From IMG/VR virus record IMGVR_UViG_3300031654_000019, positions 1-28,154 of that record: 28,154 bases of DNA; one strand, written 5' to 3'. A program made the position numbers and the translations under genes. Under the pieces are notes generated by a model that saw only the letters and a list, made by a program, of their open reading frames with translations, was not told the origin of the DNA and did no database searches. Below are positions 6,721 to 14,581 of the stretch, one piece after another (position 1 is the stretch's first letter; every line of letters starts with the position of its first letter). The DNA comes from a virus.

Positions 6721-7080
6721 ATGATGATTGATAAGGTAGACCCTATTGTGTCCATTGAAATCGGCGGCAAGCAGCGCCATCTCAAATATGACTTCAAGGC
6801 CATGGTCGCCTTCACCAAGCAGACGGGCAAAAATCTTCTCGACCCAAAAATCGTCAAGCAGATTATTTATGATACTACTCCGGAAGACTTGCTCATGATG
6901 CTCTGGGCGGAGCTTCTCCACGAAGAGCCGCGCCTCACCGTCGATGAGGTTGCCGGGTGGATAAACATGGATAATCAACCCGAAGTCGCCCGGAAAGCCA
7001 TCGAGGCCTGGGCGGCGGCCATGCCGAAGGGGGGCGAAAAGAAAAAAGCCCCTTTAGCCAAGAAATCCCGGACTGGCTAG
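6721..7080 (+). CDS. Tail assembly chaperone, short form (gpG-like)
   Basis: A 119-residue protein placed between the tail tube and tape measure genes, the standard place for the tail assembly chaperone. It opens with strands (VDPIVSIEIGGKQRHLKYDFKAMVAFTKQTGKN) followed by helices and a Lys-rich end. AAGGAGG at 6713-6719 fits the second ATG (6724) better than the first. Near the end, the heptamer CCCTTTA (7050-7056) is in phase as C CCT TTA, a canonical -1 slippery site. The -1 frame downstream is open to 7418. The short form would act in tape measure folding together with the frameshift product. Confidence 0.75.
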   Translation: MMIDKVDPIVSIEIGGKQRHLKYDFKAMVAFTKQTGKNLLDPKIVKQIIYDTTPEDLLMMLWAELLHEEPRLTVDEVAGWINMDNQPEVARKAIEAWAAAMPKGGEKKKAPLAKKSRTG

Positions 7081-7418
7081 AAATCTGGTCATTCGGGCGC
7101 TATAACCTTAATCTCACCGAAGAGGAATTCTGGGGGCTTACCGTAGCGCAGTTCGGCGCGTTGGCCGAAAGGCATAATAAGCAGCATGCCGACAGGCATG
7201 AACGCGAGGATTACCGGACGGCTCTCATCGTCAGCGAAATCCTCAACACCATCCCCCGCGACCCCAAGAAAGAAATCAAGTTCTTCGGGCCCGCCGATAT
7301 ATTCCCCGGTTATAACTGGAAAAAGCAGAAGGACGCTCACCCGAAAACCGAGGAAGAAAGGCGCGAGCATTATCGCATATTGAATGCCGCCCTGGGCGGC
7401 ACGGAAAAGGAGCTTTAG
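7056..7418 (+). CDS. Tail assembly chaperone frameshift extension (gpGT-like)
   Basis: This is the -1-frame continuation of the chaperone. After slippage on CCCTTTA it reads SQEIPDWLEIWSFGRYNLNL, then TEEEFWGLTVAQFGALAERH. 'EEFW.LT..QF..L' is typical of the T part of lambda-type G/GT proteins. The fused product would be about 232 residues. A TTG at 7161 could in theory start the frame alone, but it has no good ribosome site and would drop the conserved part. It overlaps no other gene and ends just before the tape measure start, with AAGGAG shared as that gene's ribosome site. Confidence 0.75.
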   Translation, partial: SQEIPDWLEIWSFGRYNLNLTEEEFWGLTVAQFGALAERHNKQHADRHEREDYRTALIVSEILNTIPRDPKKEIKFFGPADIFPGYNWKKQKDAHPKTEEERREHYRILNAALGGTEKEL

Positions 7419-7419
7419 C

Positions 7420-9831
7420 ATGGCTCAAGAAATCTCCAAATTATTCGTGACGCTGGGACTTGAGGATAAAGGTTTCAAGTCCCAGCTAAAGCAAATCGAT
7501 AAGCAGATGTCGGCCATGGGTAAGACCATGATGGTGGCCGGGGCGGCTATCCTGGCTGGGATAGGTATGGCCGTCAAGGCCTGGGCGGCCGCCGGGGATG
7601 AGGTTCAAAAGATGAGCCTGCGCACGAATTGGGCCGCCGAATCCCTCAGCGAGCTCCGTTATGTTGCCGAGATTAGCGGTACGGAGCTGGGAGCCTTCGA
7701 GAAAAGCTCCCGCAAGATGACACAATCTATAACACAGGCCAGCGATGGCCTGGCCACATATATCCGTGAGTTCGACCGTCTTGGTCTGAACGCCAAAGAG
7801 CTAAAGGAAATGAAATCTGAGGAGGCCTTCTGGGTCATCGCCGAGGCTCTCGCCGGCATGGAAAATGAGATTGAGATGTCGAACACGGCGCTGGCCATCT
7901 TCGGTCGCAACGGCACGGCGCTCCTGCCCATGCTTGCCGAGGGCGCCGAAGGCATCAGTAAACTGCGCCAGGAAGCCCACGACACGGGCGCCGTCTTTGA
8001 CCAGGAGGCGGCTGAGGCAGCCGCGCATTTTTCCGATACGATAAAGCAGCTTGAATATTCCATAAAGGGAGTTACCTTCGCCATCGCCGAGCAGGCGGCC
8101 CCGACCATCGAGTCATATGCCGCTATCATCACCGATGCCGTGCAGGCGACCAGCAAGTTTGCCGATGAACATACGGAGCTGTCTAATATCCTGGTAACTA
8201 CGGGCATATCTTTTGGGGAAGCATCCCTGGCTGTCGGAGGTCTTATACTTATCCTTCCCAAATTAATATCTCTGGCAACATCTCTCAAGTTATCATTTTG
8301 GAAATTAAGTGCCGCCATTGCCGGTATCACCGTCGGTTTCACATTGATGGCCACCGGTATCAACATGTTGCTGCAGGAGACTCAACGCTATAACGCCCAG
8401 CTCGAGACGGCCAGGATATTATCCGAGGAATACGCCAAAGCGAAACGGGGAGAAACAAATACAGTCTATGAATCTATAGCTGCCCACGCCGATGCCCTCG
8501 AGGTATTAGCCAAAGCCTCTCACATGAACCGGGAAGCCAAGGAGGAGCAGTACGAATATATCCGCTACCTCCGCCAGGTGGTGAAAGACCATCAGGATTA
8601 TGAAAAGGCGGTCGCAGATACGAATGCCCGCCTGGAAGAGCAGAGGGTTATCCTTCAGGCCGATGCCGACAAATTCGTGGGTATGATAAAAAATATCAGG
8701 TATGCCTATTCGGAATCCGCCAAGTTCGGTGTGACCATCGAGGATATCGTGCAATACATGGTTGAGGCCGGGCGCGGTGCCGAGCTTCTGGGCATTAAAT
8801 GGCATGAAATCGGGGAAGATGCCGATCTCCTGGCGCGGAAGCTTAATCTCAGCAGAGCTGAGTTTGAAAAGTTAGCTGGCGGCGATTTACTGGCTCAGGC
8901 CTATCAGACCTATGAAAAAGAGATCCAGGCACTGGATGATATCGCCGATGCCGATAAGCGGGCGATAGATTCGCGGCTGGACTATTACCGGGAGAAAGTC
9001 TACGAACGCACGCGGCTGATTGAAGAGGCCGCCCTGAAAGAGATCGCCGCTGTCAATCCCAGCGTGGCGGCCATCCTCGAGGGTTACAACGAAGAAATGG
9101 AGGGGCTCGATGAGCGAGAGAAAGCCCGCGATATCGCGAGGGAAAATGAGCGTATCGCCAACCTGGAAGCTCAGTTAGAAAAAGAGGAATTATCTGAAGC
9201 TGAGCGCAAGCGTATTGAGCGCGACCTGGAAGAGGCGGAAGACGCGCAGCGGGAGCGAAAAATCCTCGAGCGCCGTAACGCCGAGATAGCCGCCCTTCCC
9301 ATGGAAGAATATCTGGAAGACAAAAAAACTGCCATCGAGCAAAACCTGGAAGATGAAAAGGCATTAAAAGAGACGGCCCTGGAAGAGACTAAAAATAATT
9401 ACAAGGCTGAGCTCGCTGACTTTATCGATATGTGGAATGCCAAGGTAGAGAAAACCAAATATTATACTGACCTGATTAATAAAATAAATAAAGCCTATGT
9501 CGAGCAACGGCAACAGCAATTAGAAATCTATTTGCCAGAATATAAGACTTTTGAACCTCGTGCCTGGTATGAAGCCTTTGGATTTGGTAAAAATTGGAGA
9601 ATTGTTGAAAAATCCAGCACCCCCGAGTTCGCCTCCGGCGGTATCGTGCCTGGCATTCCCGGTCAGCCGGTTCCTGTAATAGCCCACGGTGGGGAAATCA
9701 TCAGCCGGCCCGGCCAGGCCTCCCAGAATATCACCAATCAATTCCATATCGCCCAGCTCGTCGTGCGTGAAGAGGCGGATGTTCAGAAAGTCGCCCGGCA
9801 GCTCTATCGAATGCAGCAGGTGAGGATATAA
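7420..9831 (+). CDS. Tail tape measure protein
   Basis: The start ATG 7420 follows AAGGAG; an upstream in-frame ATG (7384) lies inside the chaperone extension. The product is 803 residues. It has an N-terminal coiled segment (LKQIDKQMSAMGK), a hydrophobic stretch at ~36-58, a second hydrophobic region at ~260-313, and a long charged coiled coil at ~555-665. The end carries 'ASGGIVPGIPGQPVPVIAHGGEIIS', a common feature of tape measure C-termini. The protein sets tail length and leaves the tail at infection; 803 residues imply a tail of roughly 120 nm by the usual ~1.5 angstrom per residue rule (inference). No lytic domain is visible. Confidence 0.9.
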   Translation: MAQEISKLFVTLGLEDKGFKSQLKQIDKQMSAMGKTMMVAGAAILAGIGMAVKAWAAAGDEVQKMSLRTNWAAESLSELRYVAEISGTELGAFEKSSRKMTQSITQASDGLATYIREFDRLGLNAKELKEMKSEEAFWVIAEALAGMENEIEMSNTALAIFGRNGTALLPMLAEGAEGISKLRQEAHDTGAVFDQEAAEAAAHFSDTIKQLEYSIKGVTFAIAEQAAPTIESYAAIITDAVQATSKFADEHTELSNILVTTGISFGEASLAVGGLILILPKLISLATSLKLSFWKLSAAIAGITVGFTLMATGINMLLQETQRYNAQLETARILSEEYAKAKRGETNTVYESIAAHADALEVLAKASHMNREAKEEQYEYIRYLRQVVKDHQDYEKAVADTNARLEEQRVILQADADKFVGMIKNIRYAYSESAKFGVTIEDIVQYMVEAGRGAELLGIKWHEIGEDADLLARKLNLSRAEFEKLAGGDLLAQAYQTYEKEIQALDDIADADKRAIDSRLDYYREKVYERTRLIEEAALKEIAAVNPSVAAILEGYNEEMEGLDEREKARDIARENERIANLEAQLEKEELSEAERKRIERDLEEAEDAQRERKILERRNAEIAALPMEEYLEDKKTAIEQNLEDEKALKETALEETKNNYKAELADFIDMWNAKVEKTKYYTDLINKINKAYVEQRQQQLEIYLPEYKTFEPRAWYEAFGFGKNWRIVEKSSTPEFASGGIVPGIPGQPVPVIAHGGEIISRPGQASQNITNQFHIAQLVVREEADVQKVARQLYRMQQVRI

Positions 9832-10568
9832 TGGCCGATAGCTTCTCCTTCAATGAGGTGGACATGAGCGCCTACGGGTTGCGGCTGCGGACTCACGAAG
9901 AGCCTTTCGCCCAGGAGACGCCGGCGGTGCAGATGCTGGACCGGGCTTACGGGTTCAACAGTCTCAGGCTCCCCATCCAGTTTACGCTCGATGTGGCCAT
10001 TTCCGCCGCCGACAAAGCCACGCTGTTATCCTACCTCGACAGCATCAAGCAGACGCTCAATGAACGCTGCGACTGCAAGCTCGCCCTGGACACCTTCGAT
10101 GACCGTTACTGGATGGCCAGGTTCACAGGCATATATAAAACAAATAATACGGCCAAAACCTGGGAAGGAACGATTGATTTTACGGCCAATGACCCGGCCG
10201 CCTATGACAACACCGAGACTGACCACGACCACACGATAGACGAGGACCCCGAAGAGCTGACCGAGACCGCCGGCGGCACGGAGAAAGTAGAGCCTGTTAT
10301 CACGCTCACCTGCGATGATACGCTCTCGGATACGACGGTGGAGATAGAAAATGCGGCCACCGGCGAAGCGTTCGAGTGGACGGGCGACCTCGTGGCTACC
10401 GATGTCCTCATTATAAATTGTGTCACGGGCTATGTCACGCTCAATGGGGCCGCCAGCATGGGGACGGTGGACGGGCAGTTCATCCACCTCTTGCCGGGGG
10501 ATAATGTCATAACCGTGACCGGATTCTCCGGCACCCTTAATTTCACCTATCGTAAGAGGTATGTTTAA
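9831..10568 (+). CDS. Distal tail protein (Dit-like)
   Basis: The ATG overlaps the tape measure stop (TAATG). The 245-residue product has an N-terminal beta part (FSFNEVDMSAYGLRLRTHEEPF) and 'NSLRLPIQFTLDV' then 'LLSYLDSIKQTLN...CDCKLALDTFDDRYWMARFTG', matching siphovirus tail component/Dit proteins that form the ring at the tail tip. The C-terminal part ('VEPVITLTCDDTLSDTTVEIENAATGEAFEWTGDL' and 'FIHLLPGDNVITVTG') is the typical galectin-like domain. The gene order tape measure-Dit-hub supports the call. Confidence 0.8.
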   Translation: MADSFSFNEVDMSAYGLRLRTHEEPFAQETPAVQMLDRAYGFNSLRLPIQFTLDVAISAADKATLLSYLDSIKQTLNERCDCKLALDTFDDRYWMARFTGIYKTNNTAKTWEGTIDFTANDPAAYDNTETDHDHTIDEDPEELTETAGGTEKVEPVITLTCDDTLSDTTVEIENAATGEAFEWTGDLVATDVLIINCVTGYVTLNGAASMGTVDGQFIHLLPGDNVITVTGFSGTLNFTYRKRYV

Positions 10569-11929
10569 TGGCGACGGCAACCATCCAGCCCAATACTAAA
10601 AACATCTATGCTAGACAAGCTTACCCCGATTCGAATACCGCTACTCCTCTATGCTTTCAAGATTATCTTAATGAAGCGATGAGGTCGATTCTTGAGTTTG
10701 GGCTTTCGGGACTCCCCGTAGGCGCTGATATTTCACTGGCGAAACTATATATTTATTACTATTATTATGGTTACGTTGATCCGGTCGGCAAGACCATCTG
10801 GGCATATAAACTTACGCGGACAGACTGGGTGGAGCTTGAAGCCACCTGGAACAGCTATAAATCTGGCTCGGCATGGACTGCGGCGGGCGGCGATTATGTG
10901 ACCTCGGACCCATCCGGCGGCAGCGCCAATATACCTGCCGGCTATGGCTGGATTGAAATAACCATTACCGATATTGTCCTCGATGCCTGGATAAACGGCA
11001 AATTAGCCGAATTACTGCTCAAATTCGAGACCGAAGACTTGGCGATAGAAAGCCGGTCATCTGCGCTTTGCCGTTCAAGGGAATACGCCGCCGATACATC
11101 CAAGCGCCCTAAGATTATCGTTACCTATGACATTTTTCCCGCCCCGACCAATATTGCCGCCACAAACAGTCTCAGCGATAAAGTCACCGTGACCTGGACT
11201 AAAACGACAGGAGCCACGGGTTATCGTGTTTATCGTGACGATGTCGATGTCTCCGGGCTTCTCGGTGATGTCGATACCTATGATGATACCGGGGCCGACC
11301 CGCCGACGATCACACCCGGGGATGCTGTTGCTACAGATGGGAAGCGCTCTGGATATGTGCGATTGACGATAGATGGGTTCTCATTTGCCGATGGCACCGA
11401 GCACACCTATAAAGTCAAAGCCTTTAAGGCTTACGCGGAAAGTGACTACTCATCCGAAGCTACCGGCTATCGCTGGGCAAAGGGTGACCTGACATATCAA
11501 TGGCAGCGCTCGGCTGCCGACAGCGATGCCTCTTATTCCAATATCACCGGTGGCATTTCGGCGACTTATAACGATTACGGAGCGCCCGCTTATCCCGCCG
11601 CCCGTTACTTCAAATGCGTTATTTCCATGACGGATGCCGCAACCCAGACTACTGCGGCGGACAGGGGATACCGGCGGCGGGCAGATGCCCCCGCTAATGT
11701 GGTGAATATTATCATCAAGAATCGTGATGGAGATACCCTTGGGCACGTCATGAATCTTTCAACGCCTGGCATTGATTACCGTATCAACAAGCTCCCATCC
11801 TGCTCTTTCAAACTCCCCAGCGACGAGGCTGTATGCGAGCATTTGGTTTACCCTGATGAAGCCTGGTTATACATTAACGGTGAATTGAAAGACATTTTTA
11901 AGATTACCGGCAAGGGGAAACAGCGATGA
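10568..11929 (+). CDS. Tail protein: DNRLRE-like, Fn3 and Ig-like domains joined to the start of a baseplate hub
   Basis: The product is 453 residues. Residues 1-~193 resemble DNRLRE-type carbohydrate-binding domains ('TIWAYKLTRTDWVELEATWNSY', 'WIEITITDIVLDAW', 'RPKIIVTY'). Residues ~195-300 are fibronectin type III ('APTNIAATNSLSDKVTVTW', 'GYRVYRD'). Residues ~305-372 look Ig-like ('TYQWQRSA...YFKCVIS'). Residues ~378-453 ('VNIIIKNRDGDTLGHV', 'SFKLPSDEA', 'EAWLYINGELKDIFKI') look like the first strands of a Gp37-like/Tal baseplate hub, which then stops at TGA 11927-11929. The next gene begins with what would be the following strands. The start overlaps the Dit stop (TAATG). Confidence 0.65.
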   Translation: MATATIQPNTKNIYARQAYPDSNTATPLCFQDYLNEAMRSILEFGLSGLPVGADISLAKLYIYYYYYGYVDPVGKTIWAYKLTRTDWVELEATWNSYKSGSAWTAAGGDYVTSDPSGGSANIPAGYGWIEITITDIVLDAWINGKLAELLLKFETEDLAIESRSSALCRSREYAADTSKRPKIIVTYDIFPAPTNIAATNSLSDKVTVTWTKTTGATGYRVYRDDVDVSGLLGDVDTYDDTGADPPTITPGDAVATDGKRSGYVRLTIDGFSFADGTEHTYKVKAFKAYAESDYSSEATGYRWAKGDLTYQWQRSAADSDASYSNITGGISATYNDYGAPAYPAARYFKCVISMTDAATQTTAADRGYRRRADAPANVVNIIIKNRDGDTLGHVMNLSTPGIDYRINKLPSCSFKLPSDEAVCEHLVYPDEAWLYINGELKDIFKITGKGKQR

Positions 11930-13449
11930 CGGATAATATCGCCGCCATTATCGAGGTTACCGGAACAGGCATGGGCTGGGCGCTCACGCAGGACTTGATT
12001 ACCTCGCAGTACGTGAAAACCATCTCTGATAATGCGACAGTATCGGAGGTATTGGAAGACCTCCTGGCATACCAGATAACTTCAGCCGTCGTCCTTGGCG
12101 GTGTCTCCACCACCCTTGACGTGCCGATTGCCATTGACACCGACCAGATACCGCTGGGAGACCGTAATGTCTGGGAAGCCTGCAAGCTGGTACGCGATAT
12201 TGCCGGCGGGTATCTCTATGTCGACTTCGACCCCGACGCTCCCATGACGCGCCGTCTGTGGCTCATGGACAGGTTGGGGCGCAATGAAGGCCAGCAAATT
12301 CGTCTCGGTAAGAACCTCGCTGGCGTCGACCATATTACCGACTATCTCCAATCCTGTAACTGTCTTTATCCTGTCGGGGATTCGTCATTAGATATTGAGA
12401 AAGTCTACACCCGCATCGACCCTGCCATTACTACCGATGCGTCTTACGCTTATATCACGATACAGGAGCAGTATTCAGCTTATAAGGATTGGACGGGTGA
12501 AGGGGATGCCCTGCCCGCCAATATAACGATAGAAAAACCTACCGGGGCATGGGATTCCCCCACTGGTAATGACAATTGCGGGGCATGGCAAAACCCCGAA
12601 AATGCTTACGATGATAACCTCGCTACCTTTGCTAGATGGATGCCGTTCGTCACAGGCTCTGTCAAAACCGCCTGGCTGCAGCTCACAATTCCCGCCACCG
12701 ATGCCACCCAGGTCGAGTTTCCCTCATGGTGGACAGAGGGTTCACTCCCCGGTACCCGCTACCCGAGTTATATCGAGGTTGAAATCTATTACTCGGGGGC
12801 CTGGCATAATATTTACGCTGATGCGCCTTATCGGGAAACGCAAGGCGAATTCGTCATTGCTTCCTTTTCACAGCAGACCATTACTGGTGTTCGGATTCGC
12901 TACATGAATACCGCAGATTACTATTATTGGTATACCAGGGTGGATGTGAAGGAAATTTATGTCTGGAATTCGACGGGATTCAGCAATGACGATGCCCATT
13001 GGGAGCAGGGCGAAAATGAAAAAGTGCTCCGCTGCGCCATTGGAGATTATGTCGAGGGTGTCGGCTACGTTCTCAGCTACACGCACGCACCCTATTTTAT
13101 TGACCTGGATGACATTACCGACCGCGATAATATCATCAGCCGGTATCAATCCTTCAATACCGATGACCAGGATACCCTCATGGCTCTGGGGAGGACGAGA
13201 TTGGCCGAACTGCCCAAAGTCAGTGCGCCATCGACTACTATTGATGTGCGCTCCGTGGATTTATCCGGCGAAGAAGGCATGGAGTTTGAGGAGTTGGAGC
13301 TCGGTTCCACTCTGCGCATCATCGATGAAGGACTGGATATCGATGAAAACGCCGTCGTGGTAAGGATTTATCGGCCCGATTTGACGCATCCAGGTCAGGT
13401 CACTCTCGAATTAGGCATACATGTAAAGGACATCATCGATGTCATATAA
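11926..13449 (+). CDS. Baseplate hub (Tal/Gp37-like) with inserted F5/8C-type domain
   Basis: A 507-residue protein whose ATG lies in an ATGA overlap with the preceding stop. Residues 1-~165 and ~350-507 have hub features ('GWALTQDLI', 'RDIAGGYLYVDFDP', 'LGKNLAGVDHITDYLQSCNCLYPVG', and at the end 'ALGRTRLAELP', 'ELGSTLRIIDEGLDI', 'HPGQVTLELGIHV'). Between them, residues ~211-346 ('PENAYDDNLATFARW', 'YPSYIEVEIYYSGAWHNIY', 'TITGVRIRYMN') look like a discoidin/F5/8C galactose-binding domain. The first hub strands are missing here and are found at the end of the upstream gene. A role in cell-surface sugar recognition and tail-tip opening is inferred. Confidence 0.7.
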   Translation: MTDNIAAIIEVTGTGMGWALTQDLITSQYVKTISDNATVSEVLEDLLAYQITSAVVLGGVSTTLDVPIAIDTDQIPLGDRNVWEACKLVRDIAGGYLYVDFDPDAPMTRRLWLMDRLGRNEGQQIRLGKNLAGVDHITDYLQSCNCLYPVGDSSLDIEKVYTRIDPAITTDASYAYITIQEQYSAYKDWTGEGDALPANITIEKPTGAWDSPTGNDNCGAWQNPENAYDDNLATFARWMPFVTGSVKTAWLQLTIPATDATQVEFPSWWTEGSLPGTRYPSYIEVEIYYSGAWHNIYADAPYRETQGEFVIASFSQQTITGVRIRYMNTADYYYWYTRVDVKEIYVWNSTGFSNDDAHWEQGENEKVLRCAIGDYVEGVGYVLSYTHAPYFIDLDDITDRDNIISRYQSFNTDDQDTLMALGRTRLAELPKVSAPSTTIDVRSVDLSGEEGMEFEELELGSTLRIIDEGLDIDENAVVVRIYRPDLTHPGQVTLELGIHVKDIIDVI

Positions 13450-13460
13450 GGAGGTCGGAT

Positions 13461-13667
13461 ATGCTTGAGAAAACGGACCATGACAGAATCATTGAAATGC
13501 ATGCCGCCTTACTCGGCACCAATGGCCAGGGTGGTTTATTTCGGCAGGTCGAAAAAAACACCAAAGCGATATTTCGCATCTGGCTTGCCGTCATCGTTAT
13601 TCTCTTATCTATCGGCGGCGGAACATTCGGCATAGTCAAAGCTGTTATTGCTATATCAGGAGCTTAA
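13461..13667 (+). CDS. Single-span membrane protein, XhlA/holin-associated type (68 aa)
   Basis: AAGGAGG precedes ATG 13461. Residues 1-33 are hydrophilic and helical with 'LLGTNGQGGLFRQVEKNTKAIFR'. Residues ~36-60 form one hydrophobic helix. This arrangement, a charged N-terminal helix and a C-terminal membrane span, resembles the XhlA-type proteins that work with holins. Its place right after the baseplate genes and before a lysis-type gene supports a role in lysis. Confidence 0.6.
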   Translation: MLEKTDHDRIIEMHAALLGTNGQGGLFRQVEKNTKAIFRIWLAVIVILLSIGGGTFGIVKAVIAISGA

Positions 13668-13668
13668 T

Positions 13669-14190
13669 ATGTGTCTTATTACCGAACACGCCCGGCTCAA
13701 GCAGGAAAATAAAGAGTTAATAGAACGGCTCGCCGCGCTGGGTGAAGATGCTAAACCGATGCCGGAGCCGCCATCCGAAGGTGTAAGTATAACCGGTACT
13801 GCCCTCAATGCCTTGCTGGCGCCTTACGGCATCGTCCTATCCGGAGGCCCCTGCGATTGGGAAGTCCTGCTCATGAAAAGGGAAGATGGGCAGCGTTTCC
13901 TTGACTGGTATCGTGACAGGCATCCCTATACCGCCGATGATTACGATTGCGAGGACTTCGCCTGGTGCATGCGCGCCGGTGCCCTGAGATGGATGGGCGG
14001 CAGATATGTCTGGGGGTATATAGAGGCGGAGGGACTTGGGGAAATCACCTATAAATTCTCGAATCACGGTTTCTGCTTCCTGGTCTTCGACGACCTGAGC
14101 GTATGGTTCTGCGATGAGCTGGCGCTGGCCGCTCCGGAAGATGAGTTCATGGAAGCCTATAAAATAAATTGCCATATGGCAAAAGCATAA
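13669..14190 (+). CDS. Putative papain-like cysteine peptidase / lysis-associated protein (173 aa)
   Basis: The start is taken at ATG 13669 (CAGGAGC upstream), two bases after the previous stop. Residues 1-~25 are a charged helix. The core has 'YTADDYDCEDFAWCMRAGAL', with a Cys followed by an acidic-Phe-Ala helix, and later 'NHGFCFLVFDDLSVWFCDE', with a His followed by a beta strand. A Cys at a helix start plus a later His-strand fits papain-like folds and resembles the C-terminal domain of the MOA agglutinin family (pattern recall only). The position between two membrane proteins suggests cell-wall or protein cleavage during lysis. A conventional endolysin is not seen elsewhere in the window. 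Confidence 0.5.
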   Translation: MCLITEHARLKQENKELIERLAALGEDAKPMPEPPSEGVSITGTALNALLAPYGIVLSGGPCDWEVLLMKREDGQRFLDWYRDRHPYTADDYDCEDFAWCMRAGALRWMGGRYVWGYIEAEGLGEITYKFSNHGFCFLVFDDLSVWFCDELALAAPEDEFMEAYKINCHMAKA

Positions 14191-14201
14191 GGAGGTAAAT
14201 C

Positions 14202-14378
14202 ATGGAAGAAATTAAGAAATGGTGGGCGTCAAAGACATTCTGGCTAGGTGTACTCATAGTGCTCGGCGGTATAGCTGAGTTTATTGCAGGGCTACCAGCC
14301 GGAGCTTCAGCATCAACTATAGCTGCTGGCGTTCTTACTGTTATTGTCCGATTCCTGACTAACCAGCCTATCAAATAG
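14202..14378 (+). CDS. Small holin-like membrane protein (58 aa)
   Basis: GGAGGTAAATC precedes ATG 14202; the frame ends TAG 14376-14378. The product begins MEEIKKWWASKTFWLGVLIV and has two hydrophobic helices (~14-30 and ~37-52) separated by a Gly/Pro/Ala turn, with a polar tail FLTNQPIK. 'KTFW.GV....GG......G' is a common opening of small phage holins. It is the last gene before the strong terminator, which is the usual end of the lysis module. Confidence 0.65.
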   Translation: MEEIKKWWASKTFWLGVLIVLGGIAEFIAGLPAGASASTIAAGVLTVIVRFLTNQPIK

Positions 14379-14439
14379 CCATCAGAGCGCACAGAATCAA
14401 CGATAGAGGCTTCATATAGCATCTAACAGGTATTCCTTT

Positions 14440-14475
14440 CCCCCTCGCCTTTGAAGGCGAGGGGGATTCTTTTTT
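14440..14475 (+). terminator. Rho-independent terminator of the late operon
   Basis: CCCCCTCGCC (14440-14449) and GGCGAGGGGG (14456-14465) form a perfect 10-bp stem with loop TTTGAA, followed by ATTCTTTTTT. It reads on the plus strand and closes the structural/lysis operon. On the minus strand no T-run follows. Confidence 0.9.
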
Positions 14476-14581
14476 ATATCCAGTCGAATTCAACAGCTAT
14501 TAAATAGAGAAACCCCAGCAATACCAGGATAATGATAACGGCTATAAGCGCCTTTCTGCTGATTTCGTCCCAGTCTGTCAC
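14474..14581 (-). CDS. Tiny single-span membrane protein overlapping the integrase stop (35 aa)
   Basis: A GTG start (14579-14581) overlaps the integrase TGA as GTGA and runs to TAA at 14474-14476. The product is MTDWDEISRKALIAVI followed by a continuous hydrophobic stretch and a polar end EFDWI. An AAGGATGGGG stretch lies a few bases upstream. One clear membrane helix in a frame with coupled start suggests a real micro-gene, but its length makes chance possible. Confidence 0.4.
   Translation of the reverse strand: MTDWDEISRKALIAVIIILVLLGFLYLIAVEFDWI

Noticed and set aside
7659-8366. 235-codon minus-strand frame within the tape measure gene
   Set aside because: Antisense to a clearly coding gene; composition is a reading artefact of GC-rich codons; no start signal.
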